In this document: positions 1 through 8,227 of the stretch, piece after piece
Position numbering within the stretch: the first letter of the stretch is position 1
How the letters are laid out: each line of letters begins with the position of its first letter
Assembly: GCF_020386615.1 (NCBI RefSeq)
Contig: NZ_CP077769.1
Location: 4,278,001 to 4,342,000, forward strand
Direction of reading: 5' to 3'
DNA: 64,000 nucleotides
Origin: Chitinophaga pendula
GTDB taxonomy: Bacteria; Bacteroidota; Bacteroidia; Chitinophagales; Chitinophagaceae
Position numbers and translations under genes: made by a program
The notes under the pieces: generated by a model
Told to the model about the DNA's origin: nothing
Seen by the model: the letters and a program-made list of their open reading frames with translations, nothing else
The model's database searches: none

Positions 1-33
1 AAAACATATAGCCGGTTATTAGTGTGAAGAAAG

Positions 34-59
34 GGAGAGCCTGCAGGTGCAGGCTCTCC
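34..59 (-). terminator. Intrinsic terminator ending the RiPP operon
   Basis: A perfect inverted repeat (GGAGAGCCTGC at 34-44 pairing with GCAGGCTCTCC at 49-59) lies 28 bases beyond the precursor stop codon. Read on the minus strand the hairpin is followed by CTTTCTTC, a moderately U-rich tail. It probably ends transcription of the whole minus-strand cluster. The weak U-tract leaves room for some read-through. Confidence 0.7.
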
Positions 60-87
60 GGAAAGTAAAATCTCGGTATCGCTGTTC

Positions 88-264
88 TTAGAACAGGATA
101 TCGTCATTGCTTCCTACAGAGTCGAAGGTGTTGCAACCGCGAGGACGTCTGTTGAAGCTGGAGCAGAGGGATTCCAGGACTTCCAGGGATACTTCTTCTA
201 CTGCTTTACCGAGGTTTTTGGGTTCAGCCAGTTGTTTGCTTTTTGGATTTTCATTTTTTTGCAT
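88..264 (-). CDS. RiPP precursor peptide (58 aa)
   Basis: This small gene is translated from the minus strand as 58 residues, starting MQKNENPKSKQLAEPKNLGK. The N-terminal part (about residues 1-32) is rich in Lys and Glu and looks like a leader. The C-terminal part holds Cys34, Arg39, Arg40, Pro41, Arg42, Gly43 and Cys44, then a Ser/Asp-rich tail ending in Ile-Leu-Phe. It is the last gene before the operon terminator and follows the exporter gene by 46 bp. A peptide arginase, four JmjC proteins, a radical SAM/SPASM enzyme, two proteases and a glycosyltransferase lie in the same operon. The role as substrate of these enzymes is inferred from position, size and leader/core composition. There is no Gly-Gly motif, so leader removal probably uses one of the clustered proteases. 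Confidence 0.75.
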   Translation of the reverse strand: MQKNENPKSKQLAEPKNLGKAVEEVSLEVLESLCSSFNRRPRGCNTFDSVGSNDDILF

Positions 265-310
265 AAAATCAAATTTTAAAAAGTGAATAAAAAATAAAAA
301 GAGGTGATAA

Positions 311-2053
311 TCAGATCTTAACGGTCGTGAGGTCGAGCTGGCTTTCGAACAGCTGGTAAAAATGGCCTTTCTTTTGAATCAGTTCTGCCATGGTACCATG
401 TTCTATTATTCTACCGGCATCTATGCAGACAATCTCGTTTGCATATTTCAGGGCACTAAGCCTATGTGAGATGATAATAATGGTTTTGAATGCGGGATTT
501 CCGAAGAGGTGAGCATATATGGATTCTTCGCTTTTGGAGTCGATCTCTGATGTCGCTTCATCTATGATCAGCCATTCTGTGTTGCGCAATAGTGTTCTGC
601 CTAGGGACAGTTTCTGTTTTTGTCCTCCTGATAGTTTTACGCCACCATCGCCGATCTTACGTAAAGCCCTTTTATGGTAGTCATTATTATCGGTAAAGAT
701 CCCTGATAGTTGGGCAGCCTCTACCAGCTCATTGTCGCCGGCATTTAATTTTCCGTAGCGTATATTTTCCAGGATGGTATCGTTGAACAGGAAGTATCCC
801 TGGCTATTTACGGTCAGGTGATGCATCCAATCTTCCATATCGATTTCCTGCAGGTTTCTGCCGTTGACGAGTATTTGCCCTTTGTGCGGGATATTAAATT
901 TGCATAGCAAGTCTACGATGGTAGATTTTCCGCCGCCGCTGGCGCCTACGATTGCATAATGCCGGCCGGTATGAAACGTAAAATCCAGGTTGTTGATCAC
1001 TTGTTTGTCCTGATGCAGGAAGCTGACATTTTCCAGTTCGATCTTTTTGATGGGGCTATCGAGTTGCTGGTATGTACTGTCTTTTACTTCGATGGGATGA
1101 TCCAGCAATTCGAAGATGCGTGATATTGATACGGATGTGTTTATCAGTTCTACATACAGTGATATGATATTCTGGAAGGGGTCGTATAGTTTGTTGGCGT
1201 ATTGCAGGAATGCTACCAGCGTACCTATTGTCATCAGGCCGGCGATGACCTGCCAGCCCCCCAGCCCTAATGTAACGAGCGGTACGAGGGAGAGCAGGAA
1301 GATGCTGATCCCTTTTGAGACCGACAGCATGAGACCACCATCGATATTGAGTTTGACCAATTGCTTAAACCGGTTTTTGATCAGGTTTCCCTCATGATCA
1401 TATGCATTGAACAATTTTATAAACCGGACGTTGGTTATTCTTTCTGTGAGATGGCCGAGTATTCCTGCTTCTTCTGCTTTCACGTTTTCCGCCAATTTTT
1501 TGATGCGGGGGTTGAATCGTTTTATGCTGAAGAACAGGAGGGGGTATAGCAGGCAGATAGCCAGAAAAAGTTTTGTATCCAGCACGCACATCACCACGAT
1601 GAGCCCTATGATGGTGATAGCATTGTTGATGAAGTGAATGAGTACGCCTGTAAGTGATTTACGAACGTTATTCACTTCGTTATTCATCCTGTGGATCACG
1701 TCGCCGAGGCTTCTTTCTTTAAAGAAGTGCATGGGCAAGCGGATGATATGATTGAATAATTTCAGGGACAACGTGTTAAGGACCTGATTACTGATCCAGT
1801 TATACAGGTATTCTGACGCGATGCCCATTAATATCCGAGCGATATATGTGGCAAATATGAGGGATAGTATTTCGACCAGGAGTGAGACTTTTTTCTCTAT
1901 CAATACCTGATCGATTATGACCTTCAGGTAGTAGGGAGAAGCCAGTGCCGCGGCATTTCCGAGCAGCATTAAAAGCAGCAGCAGGGCTTCATACTTAATA
2001 TATGGCCGGAGGAAGGACAGCAGCCGCTTCCAGATCATTGTCTTTGGATTCAT
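311..2053 (-). CDS. ABC exporter, fused membrane and ATPase domains
   Basis: This 580-residue protein has an N-terminal six-helix ABC exporter membrane domain (about residues 15-310) and a C-terminal ATPase. The Walker A motif is GASGGGKST, the signature is KLSGGQKQKLSLG, and the Walker B region is WLIIDEATSEID, followed by an ISHR switch motif. This is the normal layout of a homodimeric exporter half. It has no N-terminal C39 peptidase domain, so it would not itself cut a leader peptide. It sits directly upstream of the precursor gene in the same operon and is most simply the exporter of the mature or nearly mature peptide. Substrate assignment is inference. Confidence 0.9.
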   Translation of the reverse strand: MNPKTMIWKRLLSFLRPYIKYEALLLLLMLLGNAAALASPYYLKVIIDQVLIEKKVSLLVEILSLIFATYIARILMGIASEYLYNWISNQVLNTLSLKLFNHIIRLPMHFFKERSLGDVIHRMNNEVNNVRKSLTGVLIHFINNAITIIGLIVVMCVLDTKLFLAICLLYPLLFFSIKRFNPRIKKLAENVKAEEAGILGHLTERITNVRFIKLFNAYDHEGNLIKNRFKQLVKLNIDGGLMLSVSKGISIFLLSLVPLVTLGLGGWQVIAGLMTIGTLVAFLQYANKLYDPFQNIISLYVELINTSVSISRIFELLDHPIEVKDSTYQQLDSPIKKIELENVSFLHQDKQVINNLDFTFHTGRHYAIVGASGGGKSTIVDLLCKFNIPHKGQILVNGRNLQEIDMEDWMHHLTVNSQGYFLFNDTILENIRYGKLNAGDNELVEAAQLSGIFTDNNDYHKRALRKIGDGGVKLSGGQKQKLSLGRTLLRNTEWLIIDEATSEIDSKSEESIYAHLFGNPAFKTIIIISHRLSALKYANEIVCIDAGRIIEHGTMAELIQKKGHFYQLFESQLDLTTVKI

Positions 2054-2084
2054 CTATGCTATTTGGGAGAGGGCAGCCGTGGTA

Positions 2085-2900
2085 TTATTGCTGCTTATCC
2101 AGGTAAATACGGATGATGTCTTCCATTTTCTGTGCCGCATTTGTATATCCAACGCTATTGAAATATTGCAGCACATTAAGATAGTTGTCTTTATTGATAA
2201 AGTTCTCTGACAGGGCCAGCCCAGATTCGAGCACGTATGCCCAATGCCAGATGTTACCCGGGCAGTATATGAGTTCTCCTGGTTCCTGGATACATACAAC
2301 AGGTGTAGTTTTGTAGAACAGCGGAAATCTGTCCGGATCTGCTGTTAACGGGTCTACTTCGCCATTATATAGCAGGTGTTCCTGTTCACGGGGAAAGAAG
2401 AGCCATAGTTTTCGTCCTTCGTACAATGCGTTCCAGAAGCTGGTACCCCATATGTCTTTATGCAAGGTACTTCTTGCGCCGCGAGGTCCGAAGTAGAGGC
2501 AAGAAAGTGTGATCTTCCGCGGTATATTCAAGGCTTTGTAATAGGCTTTGTACCAGCAACTAAAAGCCGGGTCTACCTGGTATTCCTCTTCCATACCGGT
2601 GCCGATGTGTAATGTTGATTTAGCGTAGTAAGGGTTTTCATCTGTCGTTTGGCGGATGTATTCGGCATATGTTGCTATTGTTGTGTGGATATATGTTGTG
2701 TCTTCGCCGATCTTATGATCTGCTGATATTTTTTGATGGCCGAATGTGTCGACCAGGTATTGGATGTTCCATTTGGGGTACGAAGCCCAATCATTCATCA
2801 TACCATTGTATAGTACCGGCAAATGTTCATCTATCAGCTGACCGGGAGTTGCGGCACGCATTATCTCCTTCGTCTGGCGAAAGGCTGAAAGGATATTCAT
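2085..2900 (-). CDS. JmjC/cupin_8 Fe(II)/2-oxoglutarate oxygenase
   Basis: A 271-residue protein of the cupin_8/JmjC type. The iron triad is visible: His147 and Asp149 in the STLHKDIWG segment and a distal His219 in GNIWHWAY. Family members hydroxylate protein or peptide side chains using Fe(II), oxygen and 2-oxoglutarate. It differs in sequence from the three JmjC proteins at 12227-15191, so it was recruited separately. It lies 31 bp from the exporter and 9 bp from the small carrier-like gene in one operon. The likely substrate is the cluster's precursor peptide. Residue and position specificity cannot be read from sequence. Confidence 0.8.
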   Translation of the reverse strand: MNILSAFRQTKEIMRAATPGQLIDEHLPVLYNGMMNDWASYPKWNIQYLVDTFGHQKISADHKIGEDTTYIHTTIATYAEYIRQTTDENPYYAKSTLHIGTGMEEEYQVDPAFSCWYKAYYKALNIPRKITLSCLYFGPRGARSTLHKDIWGTSFWNALYEGRKLWLFFPREQEHLLYNGEVDPLTADPDRFPLFYKTTPVVCIQEPGELIYCPGNIWHWAYVLESGLALSENFINKDNYLNVLQYFNSVGYTNAAQKMEDIIRIYLDKQQ

Positions 2901-2909
2901 AAGTTATCT

Positions 2910-3176
2910 TTAGATACCTGGCGATATGCACCTGTTGATGACGGTGGCCATATGCCGGATGCTACTGAGAAAGAAGTAGTCGACTTCGTTGTCTGGAATG
3001 TTTATCTCAAACTTCTCTTCGATAAAGGCGACCCATTTAATAGCGGCGTCATCATCTCTGGAGAAAAGGTAGAGCAGGTTAAGTGTTATCAATTCGTCGG
3101 AAAAATGCTGGGGTATATGGATACGCTCCTTCAGCGCAGCAAGCAGGTAGCTTTCCAGCGTCTGTTGGGAAATCAT
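2910..3176 (-). CDS. Acyl-carrier-like small protein lacking the phosphopantetheine serine
   Basis: This 88-residue protein carries the helix III and IV pattern of acyl and peptidyl carrier proteins: WVAFIEEKFEINIPDNEV matches the usual EEEFxIxIPDE segment. Counting back from Phe56 of that motif, the phosphopantetheine attachment site should fall at residue 42, but the local sequence is SRDDDAAI, with Asp at that place. If it is a carrier-protein relative it cannot carry a phosphopantetheine arm. It may instead be a docking or leader-binding protein for the modifying enzymes. The family call is from motif similarity only. It is spaced 9 and 17 bp from its operon neighbours. Confidence 0.5.
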   Translation of the reverse strand: MISQQTLESYLLAALKERIHIPQHFSDELITLNLLYLFSRDDDAAIKWVAFIEEKFEINIPDNEVDYFFLSSIRHMATVINRCISPGI

Positions 3177-3193
3177 GACGATATTTTTTAAGG

Positions 3194-5530
3194 CTAATTT
3201 TCTCTGAGTACGCGGGCAGGGTTGATGGTCTTCAACCGGATTGCATAAAAAAGGATGATTAATAAGATGAGTCCGGCCATTCCCAACAGGGGTATTGCGA
3301 ATGACAGCGGGTTCATTTGTATCCTGTAGGGGAATTTCTCCAGCCAGTTGTGTAACAGCAGGTATGATACCGGTATAGCTACTACTGCCGCTACAGCTAT
3401 CAGCTTAAGGAAATCCACGAATATGAGATTTACTATTTGTTGTTGTGTACTTCCGAATATTCTCCGGATGCTCATTTCTCTCATTCTTTTGATGATAGAG
3501 AAGTTTATCAGTCCGAAGAATCCGGATAAGGCGATCAATATGCATACGATGCTGAATATAAAGGATCGTTTGCCCAGGTTGGCCTCATCTTTATAGATAG
3601 TATTAAGTTGGTCTTCTACCCAGAAGTAGTTTTCGGTTTTTTTCGACGGATCTTTCCGACCCAGTGCTTCCATGAAGGCGATTGCATCGGTTTCTCTGCC
3701 GGGTATGGGTTGAATAAACAGGTATTCTGCTTCGGGTGGGAAGTCTGCTATGATGAGTGGTTCTATGGGATTGTAGAGGGAGCTGAAGTTAAAATCTTCA
3801 ACGATACCTGTAACGCGGCCTTTTTCGCCGAAGACATCAATCATTTTATTGATGATTGCATCTTCGCCCCCCATTAGTTTTGCGGCTCTCCGATTGATCA
3901 CGACTGCGAGGTCTGCGCTGAATTCGTCTCCGGGGTCTTTGGTTATCCGTTTTACTTTAAATGTTTTAACGAAGTCTTTGTCGGTATATAACACGGCAAA
4001 CCTGACGCTATCATTCGGGGTCTTACCCGGCCAGTTGACGTCTCCGGTAACCGGGCAGCCGGTCACGAGGTTAGAGCTGGAGAAGGTACTGCTTGCGAGG
4101 AAGGACTTGGATTTGAGTTCTTCTTTAATCAGTGGCATCTTCTGTATTTCTTCTTCGGTCAGTTTTCTGCCCAGTATATGTTGTTTATCATATCCCAGGT
4201 CTTTATGCAGTAGGTATTGTACCTGGTTGTTGGTGGTAAAGGCGATATATATCAGTATGACAGATATAAAGAACTGTATTGTAAAGAGGATCTTTGTTAC
4301 GCCGATGCCGCCTATCCTGGTACCTTTATTGTTTTTGAGTACGCTTATAGGGTCGAAGGAGGTCAGTATCAGGGCTGGGTATATGCTGGCAACCAGGCCT
4401 GTTATGCCAAAGATTACGGCGATGAACAACCAGAATTCCCATGAGGTGAGTGGGAACCGGAGTGTTTCTGCCAGGTAGGTATTGATAGTAGGCAGACAGA
4501 AGAAGACGATGAGCAGGCCTAGTACGATAGCAATGAACACGGTGAGATAAGCTTCCCCGATCAATTGCCTGATGAGAGACATTCTTCCTGCGCCCATCAT
4601 TCTTTTTACACTTAATTCTTTTGTGCGTTTGAAAGAGCTGGCGATGTTCAGGTTCATAAAATTGATACATGCCATTGCCAGCAGGAAGATAGCTGCTATG
4701 GTAAAGAGGCGTACATATAAGATCCTGCCGCCGCTTACGGCACCGTTCTCAAAATTCGAGTAGAGGTGAATATCTTCGAAAGGTTGCAAATAGATACCGG
4801 CTTTTGAGAGGCCGGTTACTTTTTGATTTATTTTGGCCCTTATGTCTGCGATGTTGCTGTTAGGATTGAGTTTAAGATATGCTTCATAGTTATAGCTACC
4901 TATGTGTTCGTTGGTGTCTTTAGGCAGTGGGATAAAGAAGTCACTACGGAAGCTGGACTGTTCGGGGAAAGCTTCAAACACTCCTTTTACTTGCCATTCC
5001 CGGGTTTTATCGGTGGAGATCGTCAGTACGCCATTATCCATTCTTGTGCGCCATTCGGGGCCATATAACCTGTTGGCGACATCAGAGGATATGACAATTG
5101 CTGCCGGATCATTCAGGGCACCTTCGGGACTTCCTGTGAGGAATGGTCTGGGGAAGACTTTAAACAGGTCCGTGCTAGCATATCTTCCATTTGACCGTGT
5201 TTGTTTTTTGTCCATTTCGATGTCCACTTCGTCCATCGTTTTGGTAGTAACAATATTTTCGACACCGGGTATTCCCTGACTGATAGCGCGTATCAGCGGT
5301 AATGAGGTAGCGCGGGCTGATCTTATCTCGTTATTGACCGGGTAGTTTGTTACTACCTGAAACACCTGTTGATCTTTGAGGAAGCGGTTATATCCTTTCT
5401 CCCGGAATATCCACAGCATCAGTATGATGAACGATGCTATGCCGATGGAAAATCCGGAAATGTTTATGATGAATGTAAGTTTGTTCCTGCTGAAGATCCT
5501 AGAGGTTTTCTTTAAGATTGAAGTACTCAT
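3194..5530 (-). CDS. FtsX/MacB-type ABC transporter permease
   Basis: A 778-residue permease typical of Bacteroidota. It has an N-terminal membrane helix with a periplasmic MacB_PCD domain, three helices around residues 280-400, a second periplasmic region, and a last three-helix FtsX domain in the C-terminal 130 residues ending INPARVLREN. Such proteins use a separate LolD/MacB-type ATPase, but none is encoded in this cluster, so the ATPase must come from elsewhere or the protein works without one. It lies between the protease and carrier-like genes. It may serve export or self-protection; this is inference. Confidence 0.85.
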   Translation of the reverse strand: MSTSILKKTSRIFSRNKLTFIINISGFSIGIASFIILMLWIFREKGYNRFLKDQQVFQVVTNYPVNNEIRSARATSLPLIRAISQGIPGVENIVTTKTMDEVDIEMDKKQTRSNGRYASTDLFKVFPRPFLTGSPEGALNDPAAIVISSDVANRLYGPEWRTRMDNGVLTISTDKTREWQVKGVFEAFPEQSSFRSDFFIPLPKDTNEHIGSYNYEAYLKLNPNSNIADIRAKINQKVTGLSKAGIYLQPFEDIHLYSNFENGAVSGGRILYVRLFTIAAIFLLAMACINFMNLNIASSFKRTKELSVKRMMGAGRMSLIRQLIGEAYLTVFIAIVLGLLIVFFCLPTINTYLAETLRFPLTSWEFWLFIAVIFGITGLVASIYPALILTSFDPISVLKNNKGTRIGGIGVTKILFTIQFFISVILIYIAFTTNNQVQYLLHKDLGYDKQHILGRKLTEEEIQKMPLIKEELKSKSFLASSTFSSSNLVTGCPVTGDVNWPGKTPNDSVRFAVLYTDKDFVKTFKVKRITKDPGDEFSADLAVVINRRAAKLMGGEDAIINKMIDVFGEKGRVTGIVEDFNFSSLYNPIEPLIIADFPPEAEYLFIQPIPGRETDAIAFMEALGRKDPSKKTENYFWVEDQLNTIYKDEANLGKRSFIFSIVCILIALSGFFGLINFSIIKRMREMSIRRIFGSTQQQIVNLIFVDFLKLIAVAAVVAIPVSYLLLHNWLEKFPYRIQMNPLSFAIPLLGMAGLILLIILFYAIRLKTINPARVLREN

Positions 5531-5540
5531 ACTTTGATGA

Positions 5541-6698
5541 TTAAATGGATAGTGTTTCCAAAATCACAATCTGCCCGTTAAATCTACTTCCGAATAAAAG
5601 TACTGTTTTTCTAATAACATTGGCTATGTATTCGTCAAAAACTAGGAAATTCCCATTATGTTCGATGAACTGGCGGATGAGGGTGTATCCGAAATATACA
5701 TTCAACAGGTGTTTGTTGTCGAAGAAGTTACCTATAAGCAACGTATTGACCCGATTGAACATTTTTCCGGAAACGAGCGGTTTCAGATCCGGTATACCGG
5801 GATATTGGATCTCCGGGGTATTCCCCTGCAGAAAGTAGTTCATGTTGAACAGTAGTTGATCTGCCAATACAGCCGGATCTTTTACCGGTGTGTGATCGAG
5901 GGCATATGAGAGGCATTTCCACGCTTTATTTATTCCTGTTACGGGTATATGGGTGGTGGTTTCCTCCGGCTGATATTCTATCAGGTAATGAAGATTTAAA
6001 GTATTCGTTCCCCCCTGCCTGATATGATCATGTATATTGATGGTGTTATCTGCCGTTTCATTGATCAGCTTGTTGCACAAGATACCGGAGAATGCGGCGG
6101 TTGCGTAGCTGGTACCTCCCCGGAGGATATATTTATCGTTTTCATGTAGCAGGCGTTGGTGGATGCCTTTTGCGAGGATGTTAATGTATCCATCACCGAG
6201 ATAGCTGTATTGGTTAATATCGCTTATCAAGCCGGCGCCTACACCATATACGAAAGGGAAGGCGGCGGGGTAGCATTTTTTCTCGCAGTTGAAGTGAGCG
6301 GCTGCCACCAGTATTTTCCCCTTCTGATGGCAGTACCGACAGCATTCGAATAGTTCCTGTGAATAGGTGTCTGTGCTTAGGATACCCAGGCTGATATTGA
6401 TTACGTTAACGACCGGTAGTTCTGCGCAAAAGCGGAGTGCTTTGCACAGGAGGGGGACGTTGATCGTTTTGAGCGGTACCATTCTTACGGAGAGGATACT
6501 TGCGGAAGGGCATACCTGGAGTATAATGGAGGCTATATTCGTACCATGGAGGCGTTTGGTTGCCATATCCGCGATGTTATCCACATTTGTGTTGGTGGAT
6601 TCGTAGATATTGATCTCCTGGACGGGAGTGGTTTGAGCTGCAAACCGATCCATCAGCAATCCTTCGTCAATAATGGCGACTACCGGTTGTCTGCTCAT
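5541..6698 (-). CDS. Subtilisin-like (S8) serine protease, no propeptide
   Basis: A 385-residue S8-family protein. The catalytic triad is in the expected order: Asp11 (VAIIDEG), His51 (LHGTNIAS) and Ser197 (GGTSYATAAF). The substrate-binding segment NISLG is also present. The catalytic Asp comes only 11 residues from the start, so there is neither a signal peptide nor a prodomain and the enzyme is probably cytoplasmic. Residues after about 215 form an unassigned C-terminal extension. Within this operon it is a good candidate for removing the precursor leader or trimming the modified peptide. It is encoded 16 bp from the radical SAM gene. Confidence 0.82.
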   Translation of the reverse strand: MSRQPVVAIIDEGLLMDRFAAQTTPVQEINIYESTNTNVDNIADMATKRLHGTNIASIILQVCPSASILSVRMVPLKTINVPLLCKALRFCAELPVVNVINISLGILSTDTYSQELFECCRYCHQKGKILVAAAHFNCEKKCYPAAFPFVYGVGAGLISDINQYSYLGDGYINILAKGIHQRLLHENDKYILRGGTSYATAAFSGILCNKLINETADNTINIHDHIRQGGTNTLNLHYLIEYQPEETTTHIPVTGINKAWKCLSYALDHTPVKDPAVLADQLLFNMNYFLQGNTPEIQYPGIPDLKPLVSGKMFNRVNTLLIGNFFDNKHLLNVYFGYTLIRQFIEHNGNFLVFDEYIANVIRKTVLLFGSRFNGQIVILETLSI

Positions 6699-6713
6699 AA
6701 TGCGGCCGGAGTT

Positions 6714-8171
6714 TTATTTATTGGCATGTGTTTGAAATTCGGCTGCCTGGGGAGCGGCGATGGCTATGTTGTCGGCATCTTCCTGCATGAGGTTGTACAT
6801 TTTTTCGAAGTAGGCCGGTAGTTGGGATTTCCAGGCGGTACAGGGAAAGTTCCCTTCTTCTACGGCGTGTAGTGAGTCGTATGCGCAGGAAAGACCTTCG
6901 CATACGGGATTGAATTTACAATTGTAGCAAGTGGGATGTATGTTGGTGCGGGAGTAGTCGAGATATTTTTTAAAGTCGGCCGGATTCCAGGCTTCGAATA
7001 CTTTTTTACCGGAGGAGATGTTGGTATCGTGAATGGTTTCCCAGCATTTGTGGATGTTTCCTTCCGGATCGAATGTAAAGGAGTATGGCGATACATAGGT
7101 CGCGCAGTCGCTTTGTTTTGTGGGGAATTTCCATTTTAGTTTGGGACGTTGCTTACCGGTATGCGCCGGCCAGCTTTGGAAGCGGTCTATCATGAGTTGA
7201 CTGAATTCGTTTTCAGTATGGAAAAACTCTTCCTGTGTCATGAAGGCCATGTTCTCGGTGTCGGCACCTTTATAGGAGCGCAGCCAGGCCAATTTGATGG
7301 ATATATTTTTATATCGCTGGGGCCATATTCCGTATGTCTGTAAGTCGTCGAGTAGGCGAGGTAGGGTAGCTGCTACTTTTTTATCGGTATTGACCCGGAT
7401 GTTGGCGCTGACGCCCGGGGGCATGATAGAGAGGTTCTCCAGTATTTTCTCGTAGTTCTTACCATTTTGATTTTTCAGAGGCCGGTAGGCTTCGTGTACT
7501 TCTTTGGCACCATCGATCGTAATCTGTACATCTGTGACACGATTTTCTACCAGGAAATCCCAGTTTTCTTTGTCGAGTAATATTCCATTGGTGATGATAG
7601 ACGCTTCATATGGAATGTTGTATTGCTCACACAGTGGGATAAAGTGTTCGGAGAGCAGGCGGATGGCTTCTTTATTGATCATGGGTTCGCCGCCATACCA
7701 TATAATGGAGAGGCCGCCCCATTTTTTGACTGGTGCGCGCAGGATCATATCTTCTATGTAGTTGGCGATCCCTTCTACTACTTCTTTTTTTCGCAAGCTT
7801 TTGTTGGGTTTTATCAGCTCGAAGCAATATGGGCATCCCATATTGCAGGTGATGGTGGTACCTATTGTAAGGCCGATATGGGGGTTGTTCGTATATTTTC
7901 TCAGCTGGCTTTTGTGATAGTCTTCCTGGTAGGCCGCTATTTCATCGAGTTGGCTGTCGACGAAAAAGCCTAGTTCTGACAGGCCTGCCAGTTCTTCTTC
8001 CAGGGAGGGGTAGTCGGTGAGTTGAAAGGCTGGCAGCTCTTTCAGTGCGGTGACGGTCTGTCCCAGGTTATTTTCCAGCACTTGTAATCCACCGGTCAGG
8101 ATATTATACAGGAGGAATTCGCCGGTACTTTTAATGGGTATTAACTCATTATAATAGCTAGACTTTATCAT
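6714..8171 (-). CDS. Radical SAM/SPASM peptide maturase
   Basis: A 485-residue radical SAM enzyme. The cluster motif is Cys109-x3-Cys113-x2-Cys116 within TITCNMGCPYCF. The C-terminal third holds a Cys-rich SPASM-type domain, with Cys residues in HKCWETIH, CYNCKFNPVCEGLSC and FPCTAW, likely binding auxiliary Fe-S clusters. The roughly 90-residue N-terminal region could be a precursor-binding (RRE-like) domain but shows no motif I can confirm. SPASM enzymes form C-C, thioether or ether cross-links or epimerise residues in RiPPs. Which one applies here cannot be decided. It is part of the minus-strand operon with the precursor at 88-264. Confidence 0.85.
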   Translation of the reverse strand: MIKSSYYNELIPIKSTGEFLLYNILTGGLQVLENNLGQTVTALKELPAFQLTDYPSLEEELAGLSELGFFVDSQLDEIAAYQEDYHKSQLRKYTNNPHIGLTIGTTITCNMGCPYCFELIKPNKSLRKKEVVEGIANYIEDMILRAPVKKWGGLSIIWYGGEPMINKEAIRLLSEHFIPLCEQYNIPYEASIITNGILLDKENWDFLVENRVTDVQITIDGAKEVHEAYRPLKNQNGKNYEKILENLSIMPPGVSANIRVNTDKKVAATLPRLLDDLQTYGIWPQRYKNISIKLAWLRSYKGADTENMAFMTQEEFFHTENEFSQLMIDRFQSWPAHTGKQRPKLKWKFPTKQSDCATYVSPYSFTFDPEGNIHKCWETIHDTNISSGKKVFEAWNPADFKKYLDYSRTNIHPTCYNCKFNPVCEGLSCAYDSLHAVEEGNFPCTAWKSQLPAYFEKMYNLMQEDADNIAIAAPQAAEFQTHANK

Positions 8172-8227
8172 GTCTTAATTTTTACTGGTAAAAAGTTGTC
8201 AGTGATATTTTGCTAGTGAGCGGTATG

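Noticed and set aside
311..2053. Exporter considered as a leader-cleaving (C39) bacteriocin transporter
   Set aside because: The protein starts directly with the membrane domain; no N-terminal peptidase domain is present.
3849..4478. 209-codon open frame on the plus strand
   Set aside because: It lies entirely antisense to the FtsX/MacB permease, which has clear family features.
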